A stretch of 64,000 bases of DNA from an uncultured Saprospiraceae bacterium. GTDB lineage: Bacteria > Bacteroidota > Bacteroidia > Chitinophagales > Saprospiraceae. The translations under genes and the position numbers were made by a program. The notes under the pieces were generated by a model, which did no database searches, had not been told where the DNA came from, and saw only the letters and a program-made list of their open reading frames with translations. The stretch lies in NCBI GenBank assembly GCA_937928045.1, contig CALFWO010000005.1, positions 279,152 to 343,151 of the forward strand, in the 5' to 3' direction. Positions 15,237 through 24,591 of the stretch are shown here, in pieces (position 1 is the first letter of the stretch; each line of letters opens with the position of its first letter).

Positions 15237-17552
15237 CTAAAATTTATACCTCAAATTTAGTCCGAGATTTAGTCCTTGCTCATCTGCAAAATAGCGTAGT
15301 CGGTTTAGAAATGAGCGATACTTTTGATTTAGTAAATTTTCTCCGCTTAAAAGAATGGACAATCTATTTTCGCCAATAGGTACTACTACGCCCAAGTTTA
15401 AATTAAGTAAAAAATATCCAGGGGGAGGGTCTGGGAAAAAGGGAACAATGGGGAATCTGTTTTGTTGTAAAACATAACTGCCTGTTATCTCTGCCCTGAA
15501 ATTCTGCAATCTTTTAATTCGTTCTTTTTCAAAACGGAAAGTACTTTGAAATTCTCCACTTGGAATATCAATCAAAGGAGTTTTTGTTTCAATATTTTGA
15601 CCTCGGACATAGGCGAACTTGTTAATCCAAGTCAATTGACTATTAATCACCCACTTATTTAAAAAATCAACTCCCGACAAATTCGCATTAGCTTGTTTGT
15701 AAAAATAAAGAGGGAAGGCTCCTCGGATGGTTAGCCTCGGTTTGTCTTGGAGCTCCAAGAAAATAAAATCGCGAATCGGGTTGGTGAAAAAACTAACTTC
15801 AAAAAATAATTTATTTTGAATATTGATATCACTAGTCCATAGGATTTTGATGCCTGTTTCAGGATTTAATGTCCGATCTCCTTCTTCAATACTAGCAACA
15901 CCTTGATGTAATCCTTCACTGTATAGTTCATTAATTTCTGGTGATCTTTGAACAACACCAACTTGCAATCTAGTAGATCCATTTTTTAGATTAGAACTTC
16001 CAACTCCGGCCAGAAAAGTGTAATTATGGAAATTGTGTTTTGGCTTTTCTAAAACGGGGGGTGTAGTTTTAGTAAACCTCTGAATGGTGAGTAGCTTGTA
16101 ATCATATCTTGCCCCAAAATCAAAAGCAAAGTGCGCTCCGCTTTTTTTGCTACTGAAAAATACACTCGGCTGATAAGACTCGTAATTTGGAATCAATGGA
16201 AATATCCCAGTGTTGAAATTATTTTCATTGTCATTTATTCTAAATTGAAGACCAGACTCTAAATGCCAATCTTTTTTAGTTTCCTTATGGTAAATTAATT
16301 GGAAATTATGAGCAAGCAAACCTAAACTTAAAGCAGGAATATCCGATCTTCCTGATCTTCTTACATCAAATTCTTTTCGTTGATTACTTTGTCCCGCATA
16401 AGATAATTGCATGAAATTATGATCACTGAAAAAGTACTTTGATTTTATTTTCCACAAATGGTGTTGAACAAATTGGCGAGGGGCTTCTAAGCCATATGAG
16501 AAATTTTCCTCTGTGTAGAATGGCTGATCTCTTGATATAGCACTTTCAAGATCAGTAGTGTTTCCTATGTGCGCGCCGCGCAGTACACCGAGGTCAGTAC
16601 TGTAAAAACTATAATAAGCTTGATGCGACCATTGGTCTTTTGTTCTGTTTAATTGAACAGAAGCGTGAGCATTTTCTTTTCCGGTATTATTCAAAAAATA
16701 ATCGGGGGTTTTCAAATCTCCTCCTTTAGAATATCCCGCTTTGAGGCGCCATTGAAAAAACTCTTGTCCTTTGTTCAAAGAGAAGTTAGCGCCATGGGAT
16801 CTTCCATTTGTATTAAATAAATATTGAGCTAATCCATGAATGTGCGGATCATAAGGAATGGGTCCTGGCTCAATTAAAATAATTCCTCCAATCGCATTGC
16901 CTCCGTAGCGAACACCTTCAGCTCCTTTAATCACTGTTATTTTATCAGCAGAGAAAGGGTCAATTTCTGGCGCATGATCATTGCCCCATTGCTGTCCTGC
17001 TTGTAGTTCGCCATTATTTAATACGGCGACGCGATTTCCTTTTAAGCCATGAATAATTGGCTTGGAAATATTTGAACCATTTTTTAACGAGGTGACTCCA
17101 GTAACAGTGGTCACTAATTCCGCTAGATTCTTATCGGCGTTCTCAACGATGTTTTTATTGTCGATGGTATTTCGCGTTCCGGTCTTAGATCGATCTGAAG
17201 CCTCGTCTTGAACTAGGATTTCTTGCAATAATTCCGAATGGTGATGTAATCGCACAACAATAGAAGTGTCGCTCTTTATTTGTATAAATATGCGTCGGGT
17301 TTCGCAGCCAATATGGCTAACTTTCAAATGATATTCTCCTCTACAAATATTACGAAATGTAAACGCACCTTGATCATCAGTTACAACGCCCTTACCATTT
17401 TCTTCAATAAAAATAGTTGTGAATTCTAAGCCTTCGGCTGAATGCACATCTTCAATATACCCTGTAATTGAAAAATTGCATTCCTGCGCAATTGAACCAA
17501 ACGGTAACGACAGGAATGCAATTAAGAAAAGATAAAAATTCAGTCTTATCAT
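15237..17552 (-). CDS. ZnuD-like TonB-dependent outer-membrane receptor
   Basis: 771 residues. Signal peptide (1-22), a carboxypeptidase-regulatory-like domain (~27-105), a plug (~128-230) and a 22-strand-type barrel ending LNLRYKF. The plug stretch with PIIHGLKGNRVAVLNNG, then NDHAPEIDPFSADKITVIKG and YGGNAIGGI, closely follows the pattern of the neisserial zinc receptor ZnuD (PVIRGL, PDHA, DPL, YGGGAIGG). Import of zinc or another divalent metal is therefore likely. Its start overlaps the stop of the upstream lipoprotein gene by four bases; a His-rich protein leads the operon, which supports a metal role. Confidence 0.85.
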   Translation of the reverse strand: MIRLNFYLFLIAFLSLPFGSIAQECNFSITGYIEDVHSAEGLEFTTIFIEENGKGVVTDDQGAFTFRNICRGEYHLKVSHIGCETRRIFIQIKSDTSIVVRLHHHSELLQEILVQDEASDRSKTGTRNTIDNKNIVENADKNLAELVTTVTGVTSLKNGSNISKPIIHGLKGNRVAVLNNGELQAGQQWGNDHAPEIDPFSADKITVIKGAEGVRYGGNAIGGIILIEPGPIPYDPHIHGLAQYLFNTNGRSHGANFSLNKGQEFFQWRLKAGYSKGGDLKTPDYFLNNTGKENAHASVQLNRTKDQWSHQAYYSFYSTDLGVLRGAHIGNTTDLESAISRDQPFYTEENFSYGLEAPRQFVQHHLWKIKSKYFFSDHNFMQLSYAGQSNQRKEFDVRRSGRSDIPALSLGLLAHNFQLIYHKETKKDWHLESGLQFRINDNENNFNTGIFPLIPNYESYQPSVFFSSKKSGAHFAFDFGARYDYKLLTIQRFTKTTPPVLEKPKHNFHNYTFLAGVGSSNLKNGSTRLQVGVVQRSPEINELYSEGLHQGVASIEEGDRTLNPETGIKILWTSDINIQNKLFFEVSFFTNPIRDFIFLELQDKPRLTIRGAFPLYFYKQANANLSGVDFLNKWVINSQLTWINKFAYVRGQNIETKTPLIDIPSGEFQSTFRFEKERIKRLQNFRAEITGSYVLQQNRFPIVPFFPDPPPGYFLLNLNLGVVVPIGENRLSILLSGENLLNQKYRSFLNRLRYFADEQGLNLGLNLRYKF

Positions 17553-18097
17553 TCAACAGTTATTGGGAATGATACCTCAATGTCAGTTTCTCCACCAGCA
17601 TTGGTAATATCCCCTTGTGCAACATTTGTAGCACCTTTTTCAGGTTCATGTCGCAGAATGACTCTTAATGTTCCATCACCTGTTTCGCTGAATGCAATAG
17701 AAGAACTTAAGCCAAGTGGATTGCCATTACCATCAGCATCTAAATAACTAATAGTTCCAGCAATAGTGCTGCTAAAAAAGAATTGGTGCTCGTCATCTTC
17801 TTCCTCGATCTCTTCTGTAATGTCTTCTGCTGGAGTTTCGGATTCATTCAATAAGCTCATTGAACCGGTATAAGTGACTCCTTCTTGAAATGTTCCACCG
17901 GTGATTATAGGATCATTTCCTCCATCGCCATCTAAATCTTCAAATTTTAATTGGACTGTATTTCCTTGATCATCTTCTAGATCATAAATCAAAGTTGTAA
18001 TTAGTTCTTCTTCCATCGGCTCCATTGGCTCTTCATCATCACAAGAAAATAAACAAAAGCACAACAAAAAAATTCCGATATAGTACATCGATTTCAT
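17549..18097 (-). CDS. Acidic lipoprotein of the metal-receptor operon
   Basis: 182 residues. A lipobox (LFSC, Cys19) follows the signal peptide. The mature part is strongly acidic (runs such as MEPMEEEL and EEIEEEDDEHQ) and beta-rich, with no catalytic motif. It sits between the His-rich protein and the receptor, overlapping the receptor gene by four bases, so it probably acts as a surface or periplasmic accessory that binds or hands over the metal. Similar small lipoproteins accompany such receptors in other Bacteroidota. The exact function is unknown. Confidence 0.7.
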   Translation of the reverse strand: MKSMYYIGIFLLCFCLFSCDDEEPMEPMEEELITTLIYDLEDDQGNTVQLKFEDLDGDGGNDPIITGGTFQEGVTYTGSMSLLNESETPAEDITEEIEEEDDEHQFFFSSTIAGTISYLDADGNGNPLGLSSSIAFSETGDGTLRVILRHEPEKGATNVAQGDITNAGGETDIEVSFPITVE

Positions 18098-18182
18098 AAT
18101 AAAATAATTTTAACCAATAAATGTAAATTGGTAATAGTTAGTGGGCAGACTGCCCGATTCAATTAATAAGTTTCAAATAAGA

Positions 18183-18599
18183 TTAACTGAATGTGGAAGG
18201 AGGACCGCGAAGAGGAGTATGATTACTCCAATATAATGGTTGGTGTTGTTGGGAAAAATTGGAGGTAACTAAGGCTACAGTTTCGTTTGCTGCGTATAGT
18301 TCTAACTCTTCTAGCAAATCTGTTTGGCTTAGCAGGGAATCGCAAAATTCACAACCTGTAGTCTGCGCAAGAATATGTGCGTCGTGCGTACAGCCATCAC
18401 CTTGTTCTTGATGATAAATAGCCCTGTGACAAGCGTCCTGCTCTGCTTCCTCGTCATGATGCACATGATGATGATCTTCAGCATCATGATGAACGTGGTG
18501 TATTAGATTAATCTGGAAGAAAACCAAGACATAGCATGAAAGCATAAGCAATGCACTTATTCTTCTTACTATTCCTTTATTTTCTTGATTAAATTTCAT
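18183..18599 (-). CDS. Histidine-rich membrane-anchored protein, probable metal binder
   Basis: 138 residues. One hydrophobic segment (~14-33) is followed by a histidine cluster (HHVHHDAEDHHHVHHDEE, 34-51), further Cys/His pairs (Cys57-His58, His63, Cys70, His72, His75) and a CxxC (Cys83, Cys86). The His-Asp-Glu pattern fits zinc or copper binding at the periplasmic face. It is the first gene of the three-gene unit with the lipoprotein and ZnuD-like receptor, and a Fur-family-like box precedes it. Whether it is a sensor, buffer or chaperone cannot be decided. Confidence 0.7.
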   Translation of the reverse strand: MKFNQENKGIVRRISALLMLSCYVLVFFQINLIHHVHHDAEDHHHVHHDEEAEQDACHRAIYHQEQGDGCTHDAHILAQTTGCEFCDSLLSQTDLLEELELYAANETVALVTSNFSQQHQPLYWSNHTPLRGPPSTFS

Positions 18600-18632
18600 T
18601 ATTGTGATAAACGGTCGCCTAGTTAAACGCTA

Positions 18633-18647
18633 AGATAATTATTATTG
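18633..18647 (-). promoter_or_regulatory. Fur/Zur-like operator candidate
   Basis: AGATAAT-T-ATTATTG, a 7-1-7 arrangement with five of seven arm positions symmetric, resembling Fur-family boxes (TGATAATnATTATCA). It lies 34 bases upstream of the His-rich gene. AT-rich DNA makes chance occurrence possible. Confidence 0.35.
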
Positions 18648-18671
18648 TTTTATACGAGAGTAAGAATTGAC

Positions 18672-20957
18672 CTAATGTCGATTAAACCACTTTCTGACTA
18701 CTTCCTCAGCGGCTTTTTCAGAAGGGGTGAATCGAGTGTTTTCTGGTGTACTGTACTCCAAATAGCTTGGCCATTTCCACCATAAGATACCTTCACACCA
18801 ATTTTTATTTTCAATATTCTTGAATACTGCTTCGTAAGCCTTGGCTTGAGCTTTTTCATCATATGCTCTTCCTTCTGCCTGCGCATGGGGATTTTTCCAA
18901 GTGCCTTCAACAGATCTAAATCCGATTTCAGTGAAAATTATTTTTTTATCAAACTTGTTGGCTATCTTTTCGATCTTGTCTGTGGTTTTCGCAAAATTTT
19001 GATCCAGTTCTTTTTGACTTGGTTGGTCTTTATCGCTCAATGGATAGTAGCAGTTGAGTCCAATAAAATCCAATGATGCCCAAAAACTTAGTTTTTCAAA
19101 TTCATCACCCCAGTTCGCACAGTACGTTATTTCTCCAGAAAATAAAGGCCTGATTTTTTCAAACATTTTTACCCAAGCTGCTTCATTTTGTAAAGTCGCT
19201 TGAACAAATTCTACACCTACGGAAAAAACATCAACTTCATAAATTTCAGATAACAATGCAAAGTGTTTGATCCAACGATAATAGTTTTCAAAAAAGGTAT
19301 CCCAATCTTTTTGGGTTTTCATTTCTACAAATCCAGTCCAACTGCTGCCCAACCAAAGTTGAGGTTTCATTACAGTGGTCATTCCCAGTTCTTTAGCATG
19401 CTCAATACTATGAATGAGACTTTCATCTGTTTCCGAACCAGCCGCATTGACTATAGGAATTGTACTTGGTGCTTTTGGATCTCGCATGTAAGAATAAGGA
19501 ACTAAGGCTAAAGCATTTGATCCTAGTTGATGCATTTGCTGCAATGATTTTTGACTTAAGGAAGATCCATAACCATTGTAAATTTGATAGCCTTCGTGAG
19601 CGAAATTAAATCCTTGTAAATATCTTTTTCTTTTCGGCTTAGCCGGAATTTGTTTCATCTGATAATTAGAAACATGGCTTTCAAAACGATTCGCTAATTT
19701 TTCTAATTCTTCTGCAGTTGGATTCCAGTTGTTGTACTGCTCAATAAATTTTTCTTTTCCCCAAGTGGTTAATAAATAGTCAACCATTGCTGCCTGTCCG
19801 GCGCCCAGTACAATAGGTGATTCGAATCCAATTAACTTACTATCTAGTAGAGCAGTTAGCGGAGGAAGGTTATCACTGATCAATAGTTTTTTTGCCCAAT
19901 GTTTAAAGCCATAGCGCTGCCATTTTTTTGCAAAAAAAATACTTGTTCCATTTGCCAACCAAGGCGAAGCGGCTTTGCCTAATATTTCTGAAAGGAAATA
20001 TCGATTTTCAAGCTGCAGGTGATTATCTAGATAAGCACTAGAATGCGTAACATGAATTTCATTTTTTCCTAGGACCATATGACTCTGTTCGGTATTGTAA
20101 GTCATCAAGCCTTTCCGTTCCATGTTTTCATAAACATGATATGCAATAGAACGATTGATTGGTCTTCCAAAGAATTCAGCAATTAGTTTACAATTGGCTT
20201 CACAAGCATTTCCAATATTCACTAAGTCATTTTTCGCTTTACTTTTTGATCTAGTAATTCGATGATCTGCGAATTCAAAGTGATTGGTTTTGTAATTGTT
20301 TTCCTCGTCATAACTAAAGTCCCAGTGTATTGCTTTGTCAACTTTCCAGGTTCGTTCGGAAAAGAATCCAGACATTTGACATTTGCCTTTTTCATACACT
20401 TGATACCCAAAAGATGAACGAATGAATCTTCGCCAATCCTTTTGATACTGCCCGGTTATAAATTGAATAATTTCTTTATCCGTATTTCCTGTTAGTAAAT
20501 AGACTGGAATAGCGGGATTTAGAGGATTAGGATATAACGAGATTCTTATGATGCTATTTGGATCTTCAAAGGTTTTGTCAGCAAATTTTAGTTGTTGGTC
20601 CTTGAATTCAAAGGGGATTATTTCCTGAAACATTTGAATAATCTTATGCTCCGAGTTGGAGCCAACCAGAAACAATACTTTTGAAGCCAATTCTTTTTCA
20701 TCCCAATCGTCGTCAGTAGAAAATTTTGGAATCATTCCTCGGCCGATTTCACCTTCCATAGAATTCCAAAGTTCTTGATAGGCTTCTATACCAGCTGGAG
20801 TAATTAGATGAATATCTTTAAGTTCATATTGTTTTCTAAACAACGCTCTTCTTGTGGGTGGATTTTCATCCAATTGAGTAATAGAAACAGTACTGGCATC
20901 TGAATTTAAGTTGCAAGCAAAAAGGAAAATTATAAAGGAAAGACACCAATAGTTCAT
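18672..20957 (-). CDS. Two-part lipoprotein with GH113-like glycosidase domain
   Basis: 761 residues from the ATG at 20957, which gives a clean lipobox (FLFAC, Cys15). The longer frame to 20999 would begin inside the stem of the preceding gene's terminator and is rejected. The N-terminal half (~50-440) is unassigned, with a region (RYFLSEILG ... SPWLANGTSIFF) like a gluzincin peptidase that has lost its HExxH. The C-terminal ~300 residues form a TIM barrel like GH113 mannanases: candidate acid/base Glu583 in VGVEFVQA, nucleophile Glu677 in IIFTEIGFRS. Likely a surface glycan-degrading enzyme; the substrate is not known. Confidence 0.7.
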   Translation of the reverse strand: MNYWCLSFIIFLFACNLNSDASTVSITQLDENPPTRRALFRKQYELKDIHLITPAGIEAYQELWNSMEGEIGRGMIPKFSTDDDWDEKELASKVLFLVGSNSEHKIIQMFQEIIPFEFKDQQLKFADKTFEDPNSIIRISLYPNPLNPAIPVYLLTGNTDKEIIQFITGQYQKDWRRFIRSSFGYQVYEKGKCQMSGFFSERTWKVDKAIHWDFSYDEENNYKTNHFEFADHRITRSKSKAKNDLVNIGNACEANCKLIAEFFGRPINRSIAYHVYENMERKGLMTYNTEQSHMVLGKNEIHVTHSSAYLDNHLQLENRYFLSEILGKAASPWLANGTSIFFAKKWQRYGFKHWAKKLLISDNLPPLTALLDSKLIGFESPIVLGAGQAAMVDYLLTTWGKEKFIEQYNNWNPTAEELEKLANRFESHVSNYQMKQIPAKPKRKRYLQGFNFAHEGYQIYNGYGSSLSQKSLQQMHQLGSNALALVPYSYMRDPKAPSTIPIVNAAGSETDESLIHSIEHAKELGMTTVMKPQLWLGSSWTGFVEMKTQKDWDTFFENYYRWIKHFALLSEIYEVDVFSVGVEFVQATLQNEAAWVKMFEKIRPLFSGEITYCANWGDEFEKLSFWASLDFIGLNCYYPLSDKDQPSQKELDQNFAKTTDKIEKIANKFDKKIIFTEIGFRSVEGTWKNPHAQAEGRAYDEKAQAKAYEAVFKNIENKNWCEGILWWKWPSYLEYSTPENTRFTPSEKAAEEVVRKWFNRH

Positions 20958-20970
20958 ATTCAAAGGTATT

Positions 20971-21013
20971 AAAAAAACGACCCAATGAAATTGAATCATT
21001 GAGTCGTTTTTTT
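20971..21013 (-). terminator. Intrinsic terminator of the M4 peptidase gene
   Basis: On the plus strand AAAAAAACGACCCAATGA (20971-20988) faces TCATTGAGTCGTTTTTTT (20996-21013), one internal mismatch. The T-run follows on the minus strand. It ends only 13 bases before the next start. Confidence 0.88.
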
Positions 21014-21035
21014 GTTAACAGTTGTTAACTGAAAC

Positions 21036-23966
21036 TTAGTTTACAATCATTAATTTTTGAATATAGCTTTCTTTGCCATTCTGAATTTCTAAGAAATACA
21101 ATTCATCATTCAGTTCAGGCAAGATAAATTCTGTATTACTATGCTTGTGAAAAGTAGTTGAATAACTTTGTATCAGTTGCCCAAGTTTGTTTTTCAATGT
21201 AATCGTCCAATCTCCCTGAAGTGCTTCATTAGGTTGGATAATGAAAATGTCACTTGTTGGATTGGGGAAAATATTGAACTGATTATTGTCGATATTGTTT
21301 GTAGAAGATAGCTCATCAACTACTTCGATTTGAAAAGTATCTCGATCACTACAAAGCGTAGAAAATTGTGCAATGAAAGTGATTTCATGAAAACCTAAAT
21401 CCGGAATATCAAATTCATATTCTCGTCCAAAACCAGCTAATTCTCCATCTAATCTCCAAGCTCCTGTTACCAAATTCGCAGTTCCTGAAATTTCCGATAC
21501 GAATTCAGTTGGCGTATTTACCAATACTTCACTGGGCCCATTAATTGTAGCTTCGTCAAAGACTACTTCAACTTCGAAAGTCTCAGTTGCAGAACCAGTA
21601 GAGTTAAATGCAGTGGCGATAACGGTATAAGTTCCAGAAGTACCATAGTCGTGGCTAGTGGTTGCACCTTGTCCAGTTTGGCCATCTCCAAAATCCCAAG
21701 ATACATTATTCGAGAATTCTGCATTGGCATTAAAGTTAAATTTATTAGCACAAGACTGCGCAGAAGCTGTAGGAGTTAATGATGGCACTGGGATATTATC
21801 AAAACATTTCCATTTGATTTCGAAACCACTTTCATTGCCTCCACCATCAGCATAAAAAAGGAAGTCGATTCTATTTCCTTCAAAGAATAATTTCCTAGGG
21901 GTTACATCGCCAGAAAATTCACCTTGACTTCTAAAGAATCCTCCATTGTCCACTCTAATCTGTAAAATGTCTTCGTTTCTAGTATCAAAAGAAACAATCT
22001 CAACCTCATATCCTAAACTGTTCGGTACTTCGACCAAAAGCGCAGTAGATTGATTATTGCTGTAGTTATTGTCCAAACCTCCATCGTCAACAAATCTTCC
22101 TTCACAGTAGTTGGAAGTTAACGCATCGTTGATTCCTAAGACAAGATCATTGCAATCGGTAAGTTGATCATTGGCAACAATTTGGTAGTCTCCTTCGATT
22201 GTAAATGCTCCTCCGGACTCGCAAGAAATTCCTGTTGCTGAAAAGGTGTAGGTCCCATTCTGGGCATAAGTATGTGTTGGATTTACTTCGGTAGAATTAT
22301 TTCCATCGCCAAAGTCCCAAGTGATTTCTTGCACTGCGCTATTGATTCTGAAAGTAATCGGTTCAGTTAAGTTGCAAACTTTTTCTTTATCAGTCCTTAG
22401 TTCTAATGCTTCTGCCGGAGGTAATACTCCAACGGCTCTCCAAGCTTCTAAAGTTGAGGCCACTTGTTGACTGCAAGGACCGTATAAATCTGTAGCCACA
22501 ATTAAAGACAATTCTGCACATGCCTTATAACCGGAGTTAGGATTTAGATAATTAGTAAACGTGTTGTACGCAATTTGCTCAGCTTCGTCCCATCCAAGAC
22601 CAGTCACATCATAATCATAGGATAGGTCATTTGTTCCAGTATCTCCTTCTACCATTAAGAAGAACCATAAATTCGCTAACGAAGACATAGAGTGAACCTC
22701 CAGATTGGCATCCCAAAATTGTCCCCCCATTGTTGAAGGCATAGATCTTGATTTTGGATCACGCATATTTCGAATAATTGCTCCCGAGTTAGACAATTGT
22801 TCTCCCAGTCTCCAGTCGACAGCTCCAGGTAATGCAAAATTTTCCCCAGCCATTCCCATGATATCACTGAAGGCTTCATTCAATCCGCCAGGCTGACGAA
22901 TGTATACCAAGCCATTTGTGAACTGTGTAACTCCATGACACATTTCGTGCGCAATAATATCTATATACGTGAATGGATTTTGAAATCCTCCACCGCCATC
23001 TCCATAGATCGTTTCACTTCCATTCCAAAAAGCATTGGCATCATCCAGATGAACTCTACTTCGTATCTCTCCACCTTGTCCATCTATTCCAAGGCGGTTG
23101 AATTTTTCTCCGAGCATATCGAAAGTTCGCTCGGATCCCCAATGGACATCACCTGCAACTTCATCTTGATCGTCATTGGCATTGTCCCAAAAGTTATCAT
23201 CATCGAAAAAATCTCCCAAGCCAGTATTTACATTTAGCGTTCGAATTCCATCTCCTCTTGTTTGATCCCAAAGAACATATTCGTTTCCTTCAAGGGTCGT
23301 TTCGATAGTTTGTGTTCCATGATATCTTGTAACGGCGGTACCTTCCGCGGAAGAAGACCCATGATAACTGCAAAGTCTATTTTCAATAAAAAGCAGTTCA
23401 CCAGATTGAGCGTCGATGGTCACTCGCTTAACGCCATGAGGTTCTTGTGTATAAATGTCTACTTCATAAGCTAATCTCCAATTGTTTTTTTCCCAATCTA
23501 AATTCTCAGGAAAATATATAAGATTAGCAGTCTCCTCATGAGCATCTTCAGGATATCCCATCATTCCATATTTCTCAGCAGGAACAAAAGTTCGTGCCAG
23601 TACCTTAGCTTCAGCTTGGGAATAAGTTGGAGACTTTTGATCCAATGTAGATTTGGAAGGAACATATTTCGGAGAAATAATTCTGGTAGCATCCTTCAAT
23701 TCATGGGTCGTCAAATGAAGTCCTTTTAATGGAATATTGTCATAACTCATTTGATACCGCTGGTGCTGTTTTCCCGAAATGTCGATATTGATATCCAAAT
23801 TTTTCAGAGAGGTGCCTTGCGAGAATTTTTGCTTAGACCATTCTTCAATTGAAGTTGATTTTGCAACTTTTTGAACAACTAAGGAATTGTCAATGATCTG
23901 CGCAAAGCCTGCTGACGGAAGCAGCAATATTACAATTGCTATAAATGAGAGTAGATTATTTTTCAT
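21036..23966 (-). CDS. Thermolysin-like M4 metallopeptidase with PKD, CUB-like and T9SS domains
   Basis: 976 residues from the ATG at 23966; a TTG 18 bases upstream is less likely because the signal peptide begins MKNNLLSF. An FTP/PepSY-type propeptide (~25-195) precedes the M4 domain, with the zinc motif HEMCH at 340-344 and the third ligand Glu in GLNEAFSD (Glu364). Then come a PKD domain (~545-600), a CUB-like module with a CxxxF pattern (~610-730), a second PKD (~750-800) and a T9SS sorting domain (IFPNPTSDIFIIQ to the end). It is an exported neutral protease that degrades external protein. Monocistronic, with a strong terminator. Confidence 0.93.
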   Translation of the reverse strand: MKNNLLSFIAIVILLLPSAGFAQIIDNSLVVQKVAKSTSIEEWSKQKFSQGTSLKNLDINIDISGKQHQRYQMSYDNIPLKGLHLTTHELKDATRIISPKYVPSKSTLDQKSPTYSQAEAKVLARTFVPAEKYGMMGYPEDAHEETANLIYFPENLDWEKNNWRLAYEVDIYTQEPHGVKRVTIDAQSGELLFIENRLCSYHGSSSAEGTAVTRYHGTQTIETTLEGNEYVLWDQTRGDGIRTLNVNTGLGDFFDDDNFWDNANDDQDEVAGDVHWGSERTFDMLGEKFNRLGIDGQGGEIRSRVHLDDANAFWNGSETIYGDGGGGFQNPFTYIDIIAHEMCHGVTQFTNGLVYIRQPGGLNEAFSDIMGMAGENFALPGAVDWRLGEQLSNSGAIIRNMRDPKSRSMPSTMGGQFWDANLEVHSMSSLANLWFFLMVEGDTGTNDLSYDYDVTGLGWDEAEQIAYNTFTNYLNPNSGYKACAELSLIVATDLYGPCSQQVASTLEAWRAVGVLPPAEALELRTDKEKVCNLTEPITFRINSAVQEITWDFGDGNNSTEVNPTHTYAQNGTYTFSATGISCESGGAFTIEGDYQIVANDQLTDCNDLVLGINDALTSNYCEGRFVDDGGLDNNYSNNQSTALLVEVPNSLGYEVEIVSFDTRNEDILQIRVDNGGFFRSQGEFSGDVTPRKLFFEGNRIDFLFYADGGGNESGFEIKWKCFDNIPVPSLTPTASAQSCANKFNFNANAEFSNNVSWDFGDGQTGQGATTSHDYGTSGTYTVIATAFNSTGSATETFEVEVVFDEATINGPSEVLVNTPTEFVSEISGTANLVTGAWRLDGELAGFGREYEFDIPDLGFHEITFIAQFSTLCSDRDTFQIEVVDELSSTNNIDNNQFNIFPNPTSDIFIIQPNEALQGDWTITLKNKLGQLIQSYSTTFHKHSNTEFILPELNDELYFLEIQNGKESYIQKLMIVN

Positions 23967-24093
23967 ATCGAAATTTGTGACCAAAAGAATAGCTATTCCT
24001 GAAGCAAAATAGCCTCAGAAAGATAAGGAAAAACACAGGGTTTTGTTCAGATATCGTTAAAATGACAGAAATCTGTCTTCAAGGGAGCAAAGT

Positions 24094-24525
24094 TTATAGC
24101 TTGAAATCTTTTCTCATCATAATTAAAGGAATCATCAGCATGATGATCGCCGGGATATTTATCAAGTAGAGATTGTGAAAAGCTTGATAATAAAGTGAGC
24201 AGCCACTATCAATTAAAAACCAACTAATCAATCCTAAAACCGATGCTTTCCAAGCCCAAGCTTCTTTTGATTTGAGACTGTTTTCTGAAATGAAAATGAG
24301 GATGATGTGAAAACCTACAATGGTTCCACCAATTATTCCAAACAAGAAATTTTTCAGTTTTAATAATTCAGATGAGAAGGGAGTTCCATTTGTGATCAAT
24401 TGTCTTGTTCCCTCATTGTGTAATTCTAGTAAAATAGAGTTGCCACCAAAGGCGGTGATCAATCCCACTCCAATTGCAAATACATTGCCCCAAGTGAAGC
24501 ACTTCTGCCAAAAACTAAAAGACAT
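24094..24525 (-). CDS. Four-helix integral membrane protein of unknown function
   Basis: 143 residues with hydrophobic segments at ~10-30, 60-80, 92-110 and 117-136. No conserved catalytic motif was seen. It is flanked by the M4 peptidase gene and the CFFCG secreted protein gene, both on the same strand but spaced more than 60 bases away, so co-transcription is uncertain. No family name can be given. Confidence 0.6.
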   Translation of the reverse strand: MSFSFWQKCFTWGNVFAIGVGLITAFGGNSILLELHNEGTRQLITNGTPFSSELLKLKNFLFGIIGGTIVGFHIILIFISENSLKSKEAWAWKASVLGLISWFLIDSGCSLYYQAFHNLYLINIPAIIMLMIPLIMMRKDFKL

Positions 24526-24591
24526 TTTTCTTTTAAAGATAGTGTAAGTTCGTTAGGGGAAAAAATTGATTGTAATCAATCTGGGGAATTA

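Noticed and set aside
19800..19820. tRNA-like T-arm string GATTCGAATCC
   Set aside because: It lies inside a coding region and has no acceptor or anticodon arm.
20958..20999. 14-codon N-terminal extension of the GH113-like lipoprotein
   Set aside because: It overlaps the terminator stem of the upstream gene, and the inner ATG gives a proper lipobox signal peptide.
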